Position numbers and translations under genes: made by a program. From assembly GCA_964589725.1 (NCBI GenBank), contig CAZPUJ010000568.1, positions 1 to 5,162 on the forward strand: DNA of 5,162 nucleotides, in the 5' to 3' direction. Of this stretch, positions 1-5,162 are shown in pieces. Source of the stretch: CAYSHJ01 sp964589725 (GTDB lineage: Bacteria > Planctomycetota > Planctomycetia > Planctomycetales > Planctomycetaceae). Within the stretch, counting starts at the first letter, position 1; each line of letters starts with the position of its first letter. The notes below the pieces were generated by a model. The model searched no databases, was not told the origin of the DNA, and was given only the letters and a program-made list of their open reading frames with translations.

Positions 1-492
1 CCACTCGACGGTCAGGCACAGCATCGCCAGCGAAACGAGCAGGTCCGAGCCATAGGGCTTCGCTTCCGCCCCGTACCGGATGCCCGGGTACGACACGGCG
101 AAGATCGCGACAGCCAGCAGTAGCCCTGGCCCGGACAGCAGTCGCGCCGCGACTCGGCGAAACATCAGAACGCTGGCGATCGAGCAGATGAATGGAAATA
201 GTCGCAGGGCAAACTCGGAGAAACCCAACACTCGCACAGCCGTCCGTTCGATCCATAAAAAAAGAACAGGAGCGACCTGATGATAATCAAGCGGCTGAAG
301 CAGTTCGGCGTAGCTCCTGCTCACGAAATTGACGCACAGAAAGCTCTCATCGTCCCACAGCGGAAAGTTCAGCCCGTACCGGACCGCTCGCGCAAGCAAC
401 CCGATCACAACGAAGACAACGATCAAACGCGGTTCAGTGAAGAGGCTCGGAGCCATTGAGCCCGACGTTTCATCGCGATTCAGGTCGTCCAT
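1..492 (-). CDS. GT39/PMT-like membrane glycosyltransferase, N-terminal part (runs off left edge)
   Basis: Translating the minus strand from the ATG at 490-492 gives 164 uninterrupted residues to the window edge. A TGA four codons upstream fixes this as the first possible ATG; the ribosome site (GGAA) is weak. Visible features are a short charged N-terminus, a first membrane helix at about residues 22-40, then a periplasmic loop with FPLWDDESF at 43-51. This loop carries the acidic pair (D47/D48, E49) expected in GT-C enzymes of the dolichyl-phosphate-mannose mannosyltransferase/ArnT superfamily. Further hydrophobic helices lie at about 94-119, 121-136 and 150-162. The motif YGAEAKPYGSD (140-150) matches the R/G-x-E-A-K/R-P-Y element of this family. 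Known members move a sugar from a polyprenyl-phosphate carrier onto a lipid or protein outside the cytoplasmic membrane; the substrate here cannot be told. The family's usual length is 450-600 residues, so about two thirds is missing. Classification is firm; specificity is unknown. Confidence 0.85.
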   Translation of the reverse strand, partial: MDDLNRDETSGSMAPSLFTEPRLIVVFVVIGLLARAVRYGLNFPLWDDESFLCVNFVSRSYAELLQPLDYHQVAPVLFLWIERTAVRVLGFSEFALRLFPFICSIASVLMFRRVAARLLSGPGLLLAVAIFAVSYPGIRYGAEAKPYGSDLLVSLAMLCLTVEW

Positions 493-664
493 GATTTCCG
501 ATCACGAGCAAGGTCGATTCTCCGAGTGTGAGCGGGCTCCCGGCGACCATCCATCGCAGTAGGTTCCTTTGACAGCGTCACCCGCGAACCATGTTCCGAT
601 TCCTGGCATTGCGCGATTTTCGTGCGTTCTTATGAGTTGGCGAGTGATGTGGCATGTAGTGTCA

Positions 665-784
665 ATCCCGCCGATTCGTCAATACTTGTCCGAGCTGGGC
701 AGCGTAGTGGTCCGGCAACTTTGGATTGATGAATTGGATCACTTTGTGGGATGAACCGCGATTGACGAGCGGATGCTCATTCAA
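665..784 (-). other. Foreign 40-codon open tail fused to the kinase remnant
   Basis: After the last kinase-like residues (AELTTT, about 785-802) the same frame continues for 40 codons and stops at TGA 662-664. A kinase should continue here with a TG..MGT..YMAPEQ-type activation loop and the C-lobe, and none of that is present. The segment contains NEHPLVNRGSSH and LPDHYAAQLG. These weakly recall the N-terminal EHP...H...LP..Y.A pattern of DUF4058 proteins, which are common in planctomycetes, but the match is by eye over few residues and could be chance. It is most simply the broken end of another gene joined to the kinase by a deletion. It has no start codon or ribosome site of its own. Confidence 0.3.
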
Positions 785-1146
785 GGTAGTCGTCAATTCG
801 GCCTGCGGTGCTGCCAGATCCGAAGATTCGATCCGCGCCAAGCCCATGTCCAGAATCTTGACGCTGCTCCGCTTGTAGTGACCCGATTCATCGGGTCCAA
901 CCGCATCAATGCGATCACTACGAGCCAGCAGCAAGTTGCTGGGCTTGTGCTGATGTCGCGATGAATCACGCCGTGCCGGTGAGCGTACTTCAGCCCGCGC
1001 GCCGCCTGGAGGATGAACTCCAACACCTCGCCGTCCTTCGGCCGCTGGTCCTTCGGCAACGTGGCGAGCAACGATGACACATCCTCTGCAGACAACAATC
1101 CGCTGGCAGTCACTTGGTTGAGGAATTGGACGAACGACAAAGCCAT
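785..1146 (-). pseudogene. Planctomycete-type Ser/Thr protein kinase remnant (N-lobe deleted, frameshifted, truncated)
   Basis: The minus strand from ATG 1144-1146 reads MALSFVQFLNQ followed by SGLLSAEDV and LPKDQRPKDGE, the short helical leader that precedes the kinase domain in many planctomycete Ser/Thr kinases. It then jumps at about 1026/1027 straight into FILQAARGLKYAHRHG and VIHRD, the alpha-E helix and catalytic loop. The whole N-lobe is missing: glycine-rich loop, ATP-binding lysine and alpha-C glutamate, roughly 115-130 residues by family comparison. Immediately after HRDI, five extra bases (947-951) push the reading frame. The expected continuation KPSNLLL, and later VKILDMGLARIES with the DFG-equivalent DMG at 842-850, lie in another frame. 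Homology ends at about 785, before the activation-loop end and the C-lobe. No product could bind ATP, so this is a dead gene. The identification as a kinase relic is secure; its former role is unknown. Confidence 0.85.
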
Positions 1147-1314
1147 GCTCGGATTCCACGACACGGAGACAGCATCGTATCGAGTCCGCGCGGGATGTCA
1201 CCGCGAGGTCGCGTGAAACGGGCGTACAAGTTGGGCCTCGCCGAGGAGTCGTCGCCAATTGACCTGGTGGAGCCTCACTTGCCCTTGGCACGCTCAACGC
1301 CGCGGGAGCGTTCG

Positions 1315-1336
1315 GGTCAGGCTGGAAAGCCTGACC
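1315..1336. repeat. REP-like intergenic palindrome
   Basis: A perfect 9-bp inverted repeat, GGTCAGGCT (1315-1323) and AGCCTGACC (1328-1336), surrounds the tetraloop GGAA. On the minus strand it reads GTAGGTCAGGCTTTCCAGCC (the stem continues to 1315). I recall this type of element as scattered between genes in planctomycete genomes, often translated by gene callers as VGQAFQPD. The hairpin is seen directly; the statement that it is dispersed is recalled knowledge and cannot be tested here, because only one copy is in the window. There is no U-run next to it, so it is not an obvious intrinsic terminator. Confidence 0.65.
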
Positions 1337-1389
1337 TACGGCTCGCTCAAGATCACCCCGCAGCCAAAACAAACCCGGCTCGGCGAGGA

Positions 1390-1409
1390 CGAGCTTTTCG
1401 TGCAGCTCG
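1390..1409. other. Small hairpin downstream of toxin gene
   Basis: CGAGCT (1390-1395) and AGCTCG (1404-1409) form a perfect 6-bp stem with an 8-nt loop, about 32 nt past the toxin stop codon on the minus strand. It lacks a following U-tract, so it is at best a weak 3'-end structure rather than a recognisable rho-independent terminator. A stem of this size can also arise by chance in GC-rich DNA. Confidence 0.25.
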
Positions 1410-1440
1410 CGAAACCAAACGGGATGCAGGAAGCCGCCGA

Positions 1441-1848
1441 CTATGGCACGTACAACCGGCCGGTGCCGCGAAAGTTGTCCAGGTCGAGAAGATATTCGAG
1501 CACTTGCGCGGCGACTCGTTCGGCGTAGTCGCGATCGCGCATCAACCGGTCGGGGTCGGCAATCGTCAACACGGGCAGACTGGTGGGTGTTCCCAAGTGA
1601 GTGATCGCTGCTTCGAGCGAATCCTCACCCTCGGCGTTCCGATTGCCCGTCACGAGCACGATCTCGTTCTGCTGGCACACCTCCCAGAGTTCCGTGTCGG
1701 CAAGGTCGGTCGGGATTGCTAATCGCTCGAAGGATTCGATCTCGCAGGAAAGTCCGGTCCAGAATTCATCCCAGTCGGACGACGACCAGATGGTGACGAG
1801 GACTTGCAGCTGCCCTTCGACATTGTGATCAGCCATGATCTTCGGCAT
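1441..1848 (-). CDS. PIN-like (DUF5615-related) toxin of a DUF433/PIN-like TA pair
   Basis: This is a 135-residue soluble protein. The start ATG 1846-1848 is preceded by GAGGTGA at suitable spacing; the alternative ATG at 1836 would cut the first strand MPKIMADHNVEG. Conserved-looking elements in order are ADHNV (6-10) with acidic D7; SFERLAIP (39-46); LADTELWEVCQ (49-59) with D51/E53; the strand IVLVTGNRN (63-71); DSLEAAI (76-82); LPVLTI; and a C-terminal half with RDYAERVA and GTGRLYVP. The order acidic residue, D..LW, then VLVT matches PIN-like DUF5615 proteins, although those usually end the last motif with an aspartate (VT.D.DF) where this protein has N69-R-N. It is longer than typical DUF5615 members by a C-terminal extension. 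By family it may act as a metal-dependent RNase toxin, but catalysis is unproven here. It is co-transcribed with the upstream DUF433 gene, which it overlaps by 20 nt. Confidence 0.7.
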   Translation of the reverse strand: MPKIMADHNVEGQLQVLVTIWSSSDWDEFWTGLSCEIESFERLAIPTDLADTELWEVCQQNEIVLVTGNRNAEGEDSLEAAITHLGTPTSLPVLTIADPDRLMRDRDYAERVAAQVLEYLLDLDNFRGTGRLYVP

Positions 1849-2191
1849 CGCTCACCTCGCCGGACCGACGATTACGGATTGCCGCCAATCGCCGGCTCGC
1901 GGCTTCTCGGCATCGCTCCACCTTCGCTTGCACTTCGGGCGAGTATTGGTATTTGCGATGTCGCTCCAGAATCCGCTGATAATCCGCCTCGACTTCGTGG
2001 CGATGCGACGCAATATAGTCGATCGCCGCTTGAACGTCGCGCGACGAAAGCCGAAACAACGCGGCAATGCGATCCCGATGCCAACCGTGTTTGAGGTAGT
2101 CCATCACATCAAACACCGTGATCCGCGTCCCGGCAATCTCCGGCCCGCGCCCGCGGTTGACGATCACGCTTTTAAGCATTGCAGAGGTCAT
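1829..2191 (-). CDS. DUF433-family antitoxin
   Basis: This is a 120-residue protein. The start ATG 2189-2191 has GGAGA nine bases upstream; the in-frame ATG at 2179 has no such site. Residues 9-62 form a DUF433 domain: a basic start, then GPEIAGTRITVFDVMDYL (16-33), KHGW (34-37), and LSSRDVQAAIDYIASH (48-63). This is the G.RI.V.DV...L..G......F..L....+.AA+.Y pattern of the family, which is thought to fold as a small helix-turn-helix domain. Residues 64-120 are a highly charged, probably helical tail (EADYQRILERHRKY; RCREAASRRLAAIRNRR) that could be the toxin-binding part. DUF433 genes are typically found directly before DUF5615/PIN-like genes, as here. The toxin start lies inside the last codons of this gene, which suggests translational coupling. 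Autorepression is likely by analogy with other TA systems but is not shown. Confidence 0.85.
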   Translation of the reverse strand: MTSAMLKSVIVNRGRGPEIAGTRITVFDVMDYLKHGWHRDRIAALFRLSSRDVQAAIDYIASHRHEVEADYQRILERHRKYQYSPEVQAKVERCREAASRRLAAIRNRRSGEVSDAEDHG

Positions 2192-2490
2192 GAGTCAGTT
2201 CTCCGAGAAGATACACCATCTCATTCTATCGGATGGTCCAACTGCCAGCGAAGGCGACTATGTCTCGGCTTGGTCCCGGAGAGATTAAAGGCATTTGCCG
2301 GGCGTTGGGTTGGTCGCTGGCTCAAAAAAGCCGCAATGAGCACAGTGCTGTCCGTCGAACACCCAGCGTCGACGCCGGCGAAATTTGCTTAACCCGCATA
2401 TTCCACAAAGTTCTTCATTTGCGGACGTCGATGCTCACAAGGAGGAATTGCCGGGACGGATTTCGGCATGTGGCCTTTGGAGGCGGAGCA
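2192..2490. other. Divergent intergenic region between TA operon and membrane nuclease-like gene
   Basis: This holds the promoters of two divergent genes. The plus-strand frame of the downstream gene stays open back to an ATG at 2233, but the extra 86 residues look arbitrary (mixed Arg/Cys/Ser), match no family I recognise, and that ATG lacks a ribosome site. I therefore treat the region as non-coding. It contains an inverted repeat at 2215-2237, a -10-like box at 2223-2228 for the TA operon, and an isolated strong purine block, AAGGAGGA, at 2439-2446 that is not followed by a usable in-frame start. Confidence 0.5.
2215..2237. promoter_or_regulatory. Inverted repeat over putative TA promoter
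   Basis: ACCATC (2215-2220) and GATGGT (2232-2237) are perfect 6-bp arms separated by 11 nt. Between them, on the minus strand, is TAGAAT (2223-2228), one base from the consensus -10 and about 32 nt upstream of the antitoxin ATG. No good -35 is visible at 17 nt. The placement would suit an operator bound by the antitoxin or the TA complex. The arms are short enough to be chance. Confidence 0.3.
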
Positions 2491-3573
2491 ATGTGGTCGA
2501 TCGACAAGATTTATTGGGAGCCGTTCGAATACAAATTTCTCAAGTTGCAAATGCAAGAATTTCAGGATTGGGTGGCCGAAATCTTGGACTTGGCATACCC
2601 AGGTGACTTCACTGCAACTGGGCTGGGAACACCGGACGGCGGTGGTGACTGGGGCTCTGACGGCTATCGCGTCTCCACTGCTGCCGTTTACCAAATCTAC
2701 GCACCTCCGGAGCTGACGACGCAAAAGTTACGCGAAAAAATCAAAAGGGATTTTGCGCGTGCGTTGGAGAAGCTGCGGCCCAATATGAAGAGGTGGATCT
2801 TCGTCTGTAAGACAGACACATTCCCCGTAACAATACAGCAACTACTTGGAAAGCTTCAGGCAGACAATCCGGATGTCACCATTTCGTTCCTAAAGAAAAA
2901 CGAACTGTGGGACATTGTGCGAAACCTCGAGGAATCCGGTCTTCGACGGCTCTTCGCAAATGTTCGCGGTGATTTAGGTCAAACGGATCAATCCTCAGAA
3001 AACCCTAATGGGAGAACACGCGAGAGATCGCGTGCCGCTGAAAGTGCTGGTGACCTAACGCAAGACAATTCTATTGGGGCGCCTGAAACGCCAATTGTTC
3101 CAACCAAAGCTGGCGACCGCCCGCCAAAATCTGAGCATTGGTATCGACTGCGCAAAGCAATCTTAATTTGTCTCTGTATTGTCGCGATCACTGTTGGTCC
3201 AGTTGCGTTGGTGAATCATTCACGAATCGAGCCAGAAACAAGCATTCTGCGGGGTGATTCGCCTGCGGTCAAAATGTCAACTCCGCGACAAGAAGTGGCG
3301 GGGCCGTCGGAAACAGAGTCGGCCGAATCTCCTTTTGAGCAGATTCCTAACGCCAGCGACAGGTTACCTCGGACACAGCTAGAGGAAATCCAGCCCGATT
3401 CACGAAATGACAGTGAATTTGCTGATGACCGAGCACACGAGAATAGCCCGTTCGGAAACGGTTTGAAGAACCGATTCAAACTGCGGCCACCACTGCAATC
3501 AACTTCCAACAAGAAGCTCAGGCCATATATTCCCGATTCGGAGGCACTCCAATTGTCGATGTCACAGCGTTAG
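2491..3573 (+). CDS. Membrane-anchored protein with N-terminal restriction-endonuclease-like domain
   Basis: This is a 360-residue protein. I chose ATG 2491 because GGAGGCGGA lies directly upstream and the domain begins there. Residues about 10-165 resemble the alpha/beta nuclease-like domain seen at the N-terminus of some STAND/ABC-3C conflict-system proteins: helix EFQDWVAEIL (23-32), then DGGGDWGSDGY (49-59), then AVYQIYAP (65-72), then a basic helix LREKIKRDFARALEKL (80-95), then KRWIFVCKTD (100-109). In PD-(D/E)XK terms D57 and Q68 would be active-site positions, but no lysine sits at Q+2 (it is Y70), so activity is doubtful. Residues about 166-215 are a Ser/Pro/charged linker. A single membrane helix spans 223-241 (AILICLCIVAITVGPVALV), with RLRK before it, so the N-domain should face the cytoplasm. 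Residues 242-360 are low-complexity and resemble nothing I know. Base composition is AT-richer than the neighbours (25 of 60 G+C at 2521-2580), which suggests transfer. Function is unknown; a role in defence is a guess. Confidence 0.75.
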   Translation: MWSIDKIYWEPFEYKFLKLQMQEFQDWVAEILDLAYPGDFTATGLGTPDGGGDWGSDGYRVSTAAVYQIYAPPELTTQKLREKIKRDFARALEKLRPNMKRWIFVCKTDTFPVTIQQLLGKLQADNPDVTISFLKKNELWDIVRNLEESGLRRLFANVRGDLGQTDQSSENPNGRTRERSRAAESAGDLTQDNSIGAPETPIVPTKAGDRPPKSEHWYRLRKAILICLCIVAITVGPVALVNHSRIEPETSILRGDSPAVKMSTPRQEVAGPSETESAESPFEQIPNASDRLPRTQLEEIQPDSRNDSEFADDRAHENSPFGNGLKNRFKLRPPLQSTSNKKLRPYIPDSEALQLSMSQR

Positions 3574-3668
3574 AATGGTTCCGTCCCGACCACGTGGCTG
3601 CCAAGTCGTCTCGAGCACAGTCAGGCGACGACTCGCTACAGCGCTTGCCACAGCCAGCGGGGGAGTAA
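3447..3668 (+). other. Out-of-frame, protein-like 3' extension of the membrane nuclease-like gene
   Basis: In the -1 frame relative to the upstream gene, codons from 3447 to the TAA at 3666-3668 stay open. They read like real protein: FEEPIQTAA near the start, then NFQQEAQAIYSRFGG, then TPIVDVTALEWFRPDH. The in-frame tail that the gene actually uses (NRFKLRPPLQSTSNKK and so on, stopping at 3571) looks less protein-like. The segment has no ATG and no ribosome site, so it is not an independent gene. It could be the true C-terminus, displaced by a single-base indel somewhere about 3447-3500 (mutation or sequencing error). No clear slippery heptamer is visible for programmed -1 frameshifting. If joined, the protein would be about 30 residues longer and end 29 nt from the convergent helicase stop. 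Confidence 0.35.
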
Positions 3669-3697
3669 AGAACATGTCGGCTCCCTGCGAAGGTGTG

Positions 3698-5162
3698 TCA
3701 ATTCAACAACAGCTCCAGGTCTTGGGCGGTGAGATTGCGGAGGACGCTGTTGTCGGCCGAGATGATGGCGTCGGCGAGGTCGCGTTTCGTGGCTTGCAGT
3801 TCGAGGATTTTTTCCTCGACGGTGTCCTTGGCGATCAAGCGATAGGCGAAGACGTGTTGCGTCTGGCCCATGCGGTGAGCACGGTCGACGGCTTGAGCCT
3901 CGACGGCGGGATTCCACCACGGATCCAGAATGAAGACATAGTCGGCGGCCGTCAGGTTCAGACCATGCCCGCCCGCCTTCAAGCTGATCAGGAACAGGGG
4001 ACACTTCGGATCGGACTGGAACCGCTCCACGCGGGCTTGCCGATCCCGAGTGCGGCCATCCAGATACTCGTAGACCACCTTCTGCTTATCGAGATGCGTG
4101 CGGACGATGCTTAGCAGCGACGTGAACTGCGAGAAGATCAGGGCTTTGTGCCCCTCGGCGACGACTTCGGAAATCTGTTCCAACAGCGCTTCCAGTTTGG
4201 CACTGGATTCACCAACCCGCTTCTTATCCAACAAACCGGGATGGCAGGCGACCTGTCGCAGCCGCAACAGCGCTTCGAGCACGTGCATCTTGGATTTCGC
4301 GAAGCCCGATTCGGCCACGGTCTTGGTCAACTTCGTGCGGTAGTAGTCCCGCAGCTCGTTGTATTGCTGGCGTTCCTGCTCCGAAAGTTCGCAGTGAATC
4401 GTCTGTTCGGTCTTCTCCGGCAGTTCGGTGAGGACTTGCTCCTTGGTGCGGCGGAGGATGTACGGCCGCAGGGCGTGCGCGAGCAGTTCGAATTGAGTCC
4501 GGTCATCACCGCCGCGAAAACGGCTGAGCGCGTCGAACTGGCCGGAGCTTCCCAGCAAACCGGGATTGAGGAATTCAAACAGCGACCACAGCTCACCCAA
4601 GTGGTTCTCGACCGGCGTGCCGGTCATGGCCAGACGGTGATCGGCCTGAATCAGCCGGCACGCCTTGGCCGACTGCGAGGCGAAATTTTTGATCGCCTGA
4701 GATTCGTCCAGGATGGCGTAATCAAACCGGATGTCCTTCAACTTGATGATGTCTTTGCGGAGCGTGCCATAGGTCGTGAGCACGACGTCGCCAGCCTGCT
4801 CCAGGTTGTCGAAGTCGTGACGTCCCGTGCCGGTGTAATCGAGCACTCGCAATTGCGGCGCGAAGCGCTTGGCTTCCTCAATCCAATTGAAGACCAAGCT
4901 CTTGGGAACCACGACCAGCGACGGATGATGCGGCGGAGCCGACGGCAGCTCGTGCGTGCGGCGCGCCTCCAGCAAGGCCAGCACCTGCACGGTCTTACCC
5001 AAGCCCATGTCATCCGCCAAGCAACCACCGAAGCGGAAGTCGCGCAAGAAGTGCAGCCAGCCGAGTCCTTCGCGCTGATACTCGCGCAGGTGGCCGGTGA
5101 ATTCCGGCGGCGGATCGTGCGGCGCGACTCCCTCGAACGAGCGGAGCTTCTGACGAAACTCG
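3698..5162 (-). CDS. SNF2-family DEAD/DEAH-like helicase (ATPase), C-terminal part (start beyond right edge)
   Basis: 487 residues are visible, reading in from the right edge (first full codon 5159-5161). Numbered from there: LREYQREGLGW (25-35) is the Q-motif region; ADDMGLGKT (49-57) is Walker A/motif I; VVVPKSLVFNW is motif Ia; LDESQAIKN (151-159) is motif II, in the DESQ form; MTGTPVENHLGELW (179-192) is motif III. The second RecA domain has KALIFSQFTS (motif IV), SLKAGGHGLNLTAADYV (motif V, about 393-409), and QAVDRAHRMGQ (motif VI with the arginine finger, about 423-433). It ends with a coiled, charged tail and LTAQDLELLLN. This is the standard bacterial SNF2 arrangement, with ATP-driven translocation on double-stranded DNA expected in the cytoplasm. 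The full protein would normally be near 900-1100 residues with an N-terminal zinc/SWIM or accessory region, which is out of view. The gene is GC-rich (40 of 60 at 4441-4500) and intact as far as seen. It is convergent with the gene on its left, and no terminator hairpin is obvious between them. Confidence 0.95.
   Translation of the reverse strand, partial: EFRQKLRSFEGVAPHDPPPEFTGHLREYQREGLGWLHFLRDFRFGGCLADDMGLGKTVQVLALLEARRTHELPSAPPHHPSLVVVPKSLVFNWIEEAKRFAPQLRVLDYTGTGRHDFDNLEQAGDVVLTTYGTLRKDIIKLKDIRFDYAILDESQAIKNFASQSAKACRLIQADHRLAMTGTPVENHLGELWSLFEFLNPGLLGSSGQFDALSRFRGGDDRTQFELLAHALRPYILRRTKEQVLTELPEKTEQTIHCELSEQERQQYNELRDYYRTKLTKTVAESGFAKSKMHVLEALLRLRQVACHPGLLDKKRVGESSAKLEALLEQISEVVAEGHKALIFSQFTSLLSIVRTHLDKQKVVYEYLDGRTRDRQARVERFQSDPKCPLFLISLKAGGHGLNLTAADYVFILDPWWNPAVEAQAVDRAHRMGQTQHVFAYRLIAKDTVEEKILELQATKRDLADAIISADNSVLRNLTAQDLELLLN

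Larger units (their letters stand above)
1147..1440. other. Non-coding stretch between kinase relic and TA operon
   Basis: I see no credible gene in this stretch. The minus strand happens to stay open through most of it in one frame, but there is no start codon with a ribosome site. That reading passes directly through the palindrome at 1315-1336, giving the QAFQPD string that I recall as a common spurious translation of this repeat in planctomycetes. The stretch holds the palindrome and a weaker hairpin at 1390-1409. It lies downstream of the toxin stop, so it is the 3' region of the TA transcript. Confidence 0.5.

Noticed and set aside
569..574. TTGACA as a plus-strand -35 element
   Set aside because: There is no -10 box 16-18 nt downstream and no plus-strand gene follows. 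A similar TTGACA on the minus strand near 655 also lacks a spaced -10.
662..1372. One continuous minus-strand gene of 236 residues
   Set aside because: It crosses the palindrome and only its middle part (KPSNLLL to AELTTT) is real kinase sequence. The preceding kinase motifs (HRD) lie in another frame, so this is a pseudogene plus non-coding DNA.
1114..1722. Long plus-strand open frame overlapping the toxin and the repeat region
   Set aside because: It is the antisense shadow of the PIN-like toxin and the kinase relic, Arg-rich with no family resemblance. GC-rich DNA gives such frames by chance.
2233..2490. Longer N-terminus for the membrane nuclease-like protein, from ATG 2233 or ATG 2431
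   Set aside because: There is no ribosome site before either ATG, and the extra residues are arbitrary-looking. ATG 2491 has a strong purine-rich site and begins right before the conserved domain.
3605..3632. Possible terminator between the convergent genes (GTCGTC and GACGAC arms)
   Set aside because: The stem is only 6 bp with a loop of about 16 nt and no T-run on either strand.
3575..4114. Plus-strand 179-codon frame opposite the helicase C-terminus
   Set aside because: It is the complement of the strongly conserved SNF2 motifs V and VI. Its residues mirror the helicase codons and show no domain of their own.
1..5162. CRISPR array, tRNA, rRNA, or insertion-sequence ends
   Set aside because: I saw no regularly spaced direct repeats, no cloverleaf with a GTTCGA-type arm, no rRNA-like sequence, and no transposase motifs or paired terminal repeats.

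Overview
The window looks like chromosomal DNA of a planctomycete, probably Pirellulales or Gemmatales-like. Three things suggest this. A decayed Ser/Thr kinase carries the N-terminal leader and the KILDMGLAR activation segment typical of planctomycete kinases. A short palindrome reads GGTCAGGCT-GGAA-AGCCTGACC, of a type I recall as dispersed in planctomycete intergenic DNA. The left-hand gene is a GT39-type membrane glycosyltransferase of the kind common in that phylum. This is family knowledge plus inference; no database was searched.

Layout from left to right. Positions 1-492 (minus) hold the N-terminal 164 residues of a GT39/PMT-like glycosyltransferase that runs off the left edge. Positions 665-1146 (minus) are gene debris: a kinase that has lost its N-lobe, has a 5-nt frame-breaking insertion directly after HRDI, and is cut off after the DMG motif, where an unrelated reading frame is fused on. 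Positions 1147-1440 are non-coding and hold the palindrome and a second small hairpin. Positions 1441-2191 (minus) encode a probable toxin-antitoxin operon: a DUF433-type antitoxin first, then a PIN-like (DUF5615-related) toxin, overlapping by 20 nt. Divergent to it, positions 2491-3573 (plus) encode a 360-residue protein with an N-terminal restriction-endonuclease-like domain, one transmembrane helix and a low-complexity tail. An out-of-frame but protein-like extension runs on to 3668. Positions 3698-5162 (minus) hold the C-terminal 487 residues of an SNF2-family helicase/ATPase whose start lies beyond the right edge.

The outer two genes look like ordinary GC-rich chromosomal genes. The material between them (dead kinase, repeat, TA pair, and an AT-richer membrane-anchored nuclease-like gene) looks like an accessory insertion zone. 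The most interesting candidate is the 2491-3573 protein. Its N-domain resembles the GD.G.DG...Y[QA].YAP domains found at the N-termini of STAND/ABC-3C-type conflict-system proteins, but here it is tethered to the membrane with no recognisable partner. A defence role is inference only.
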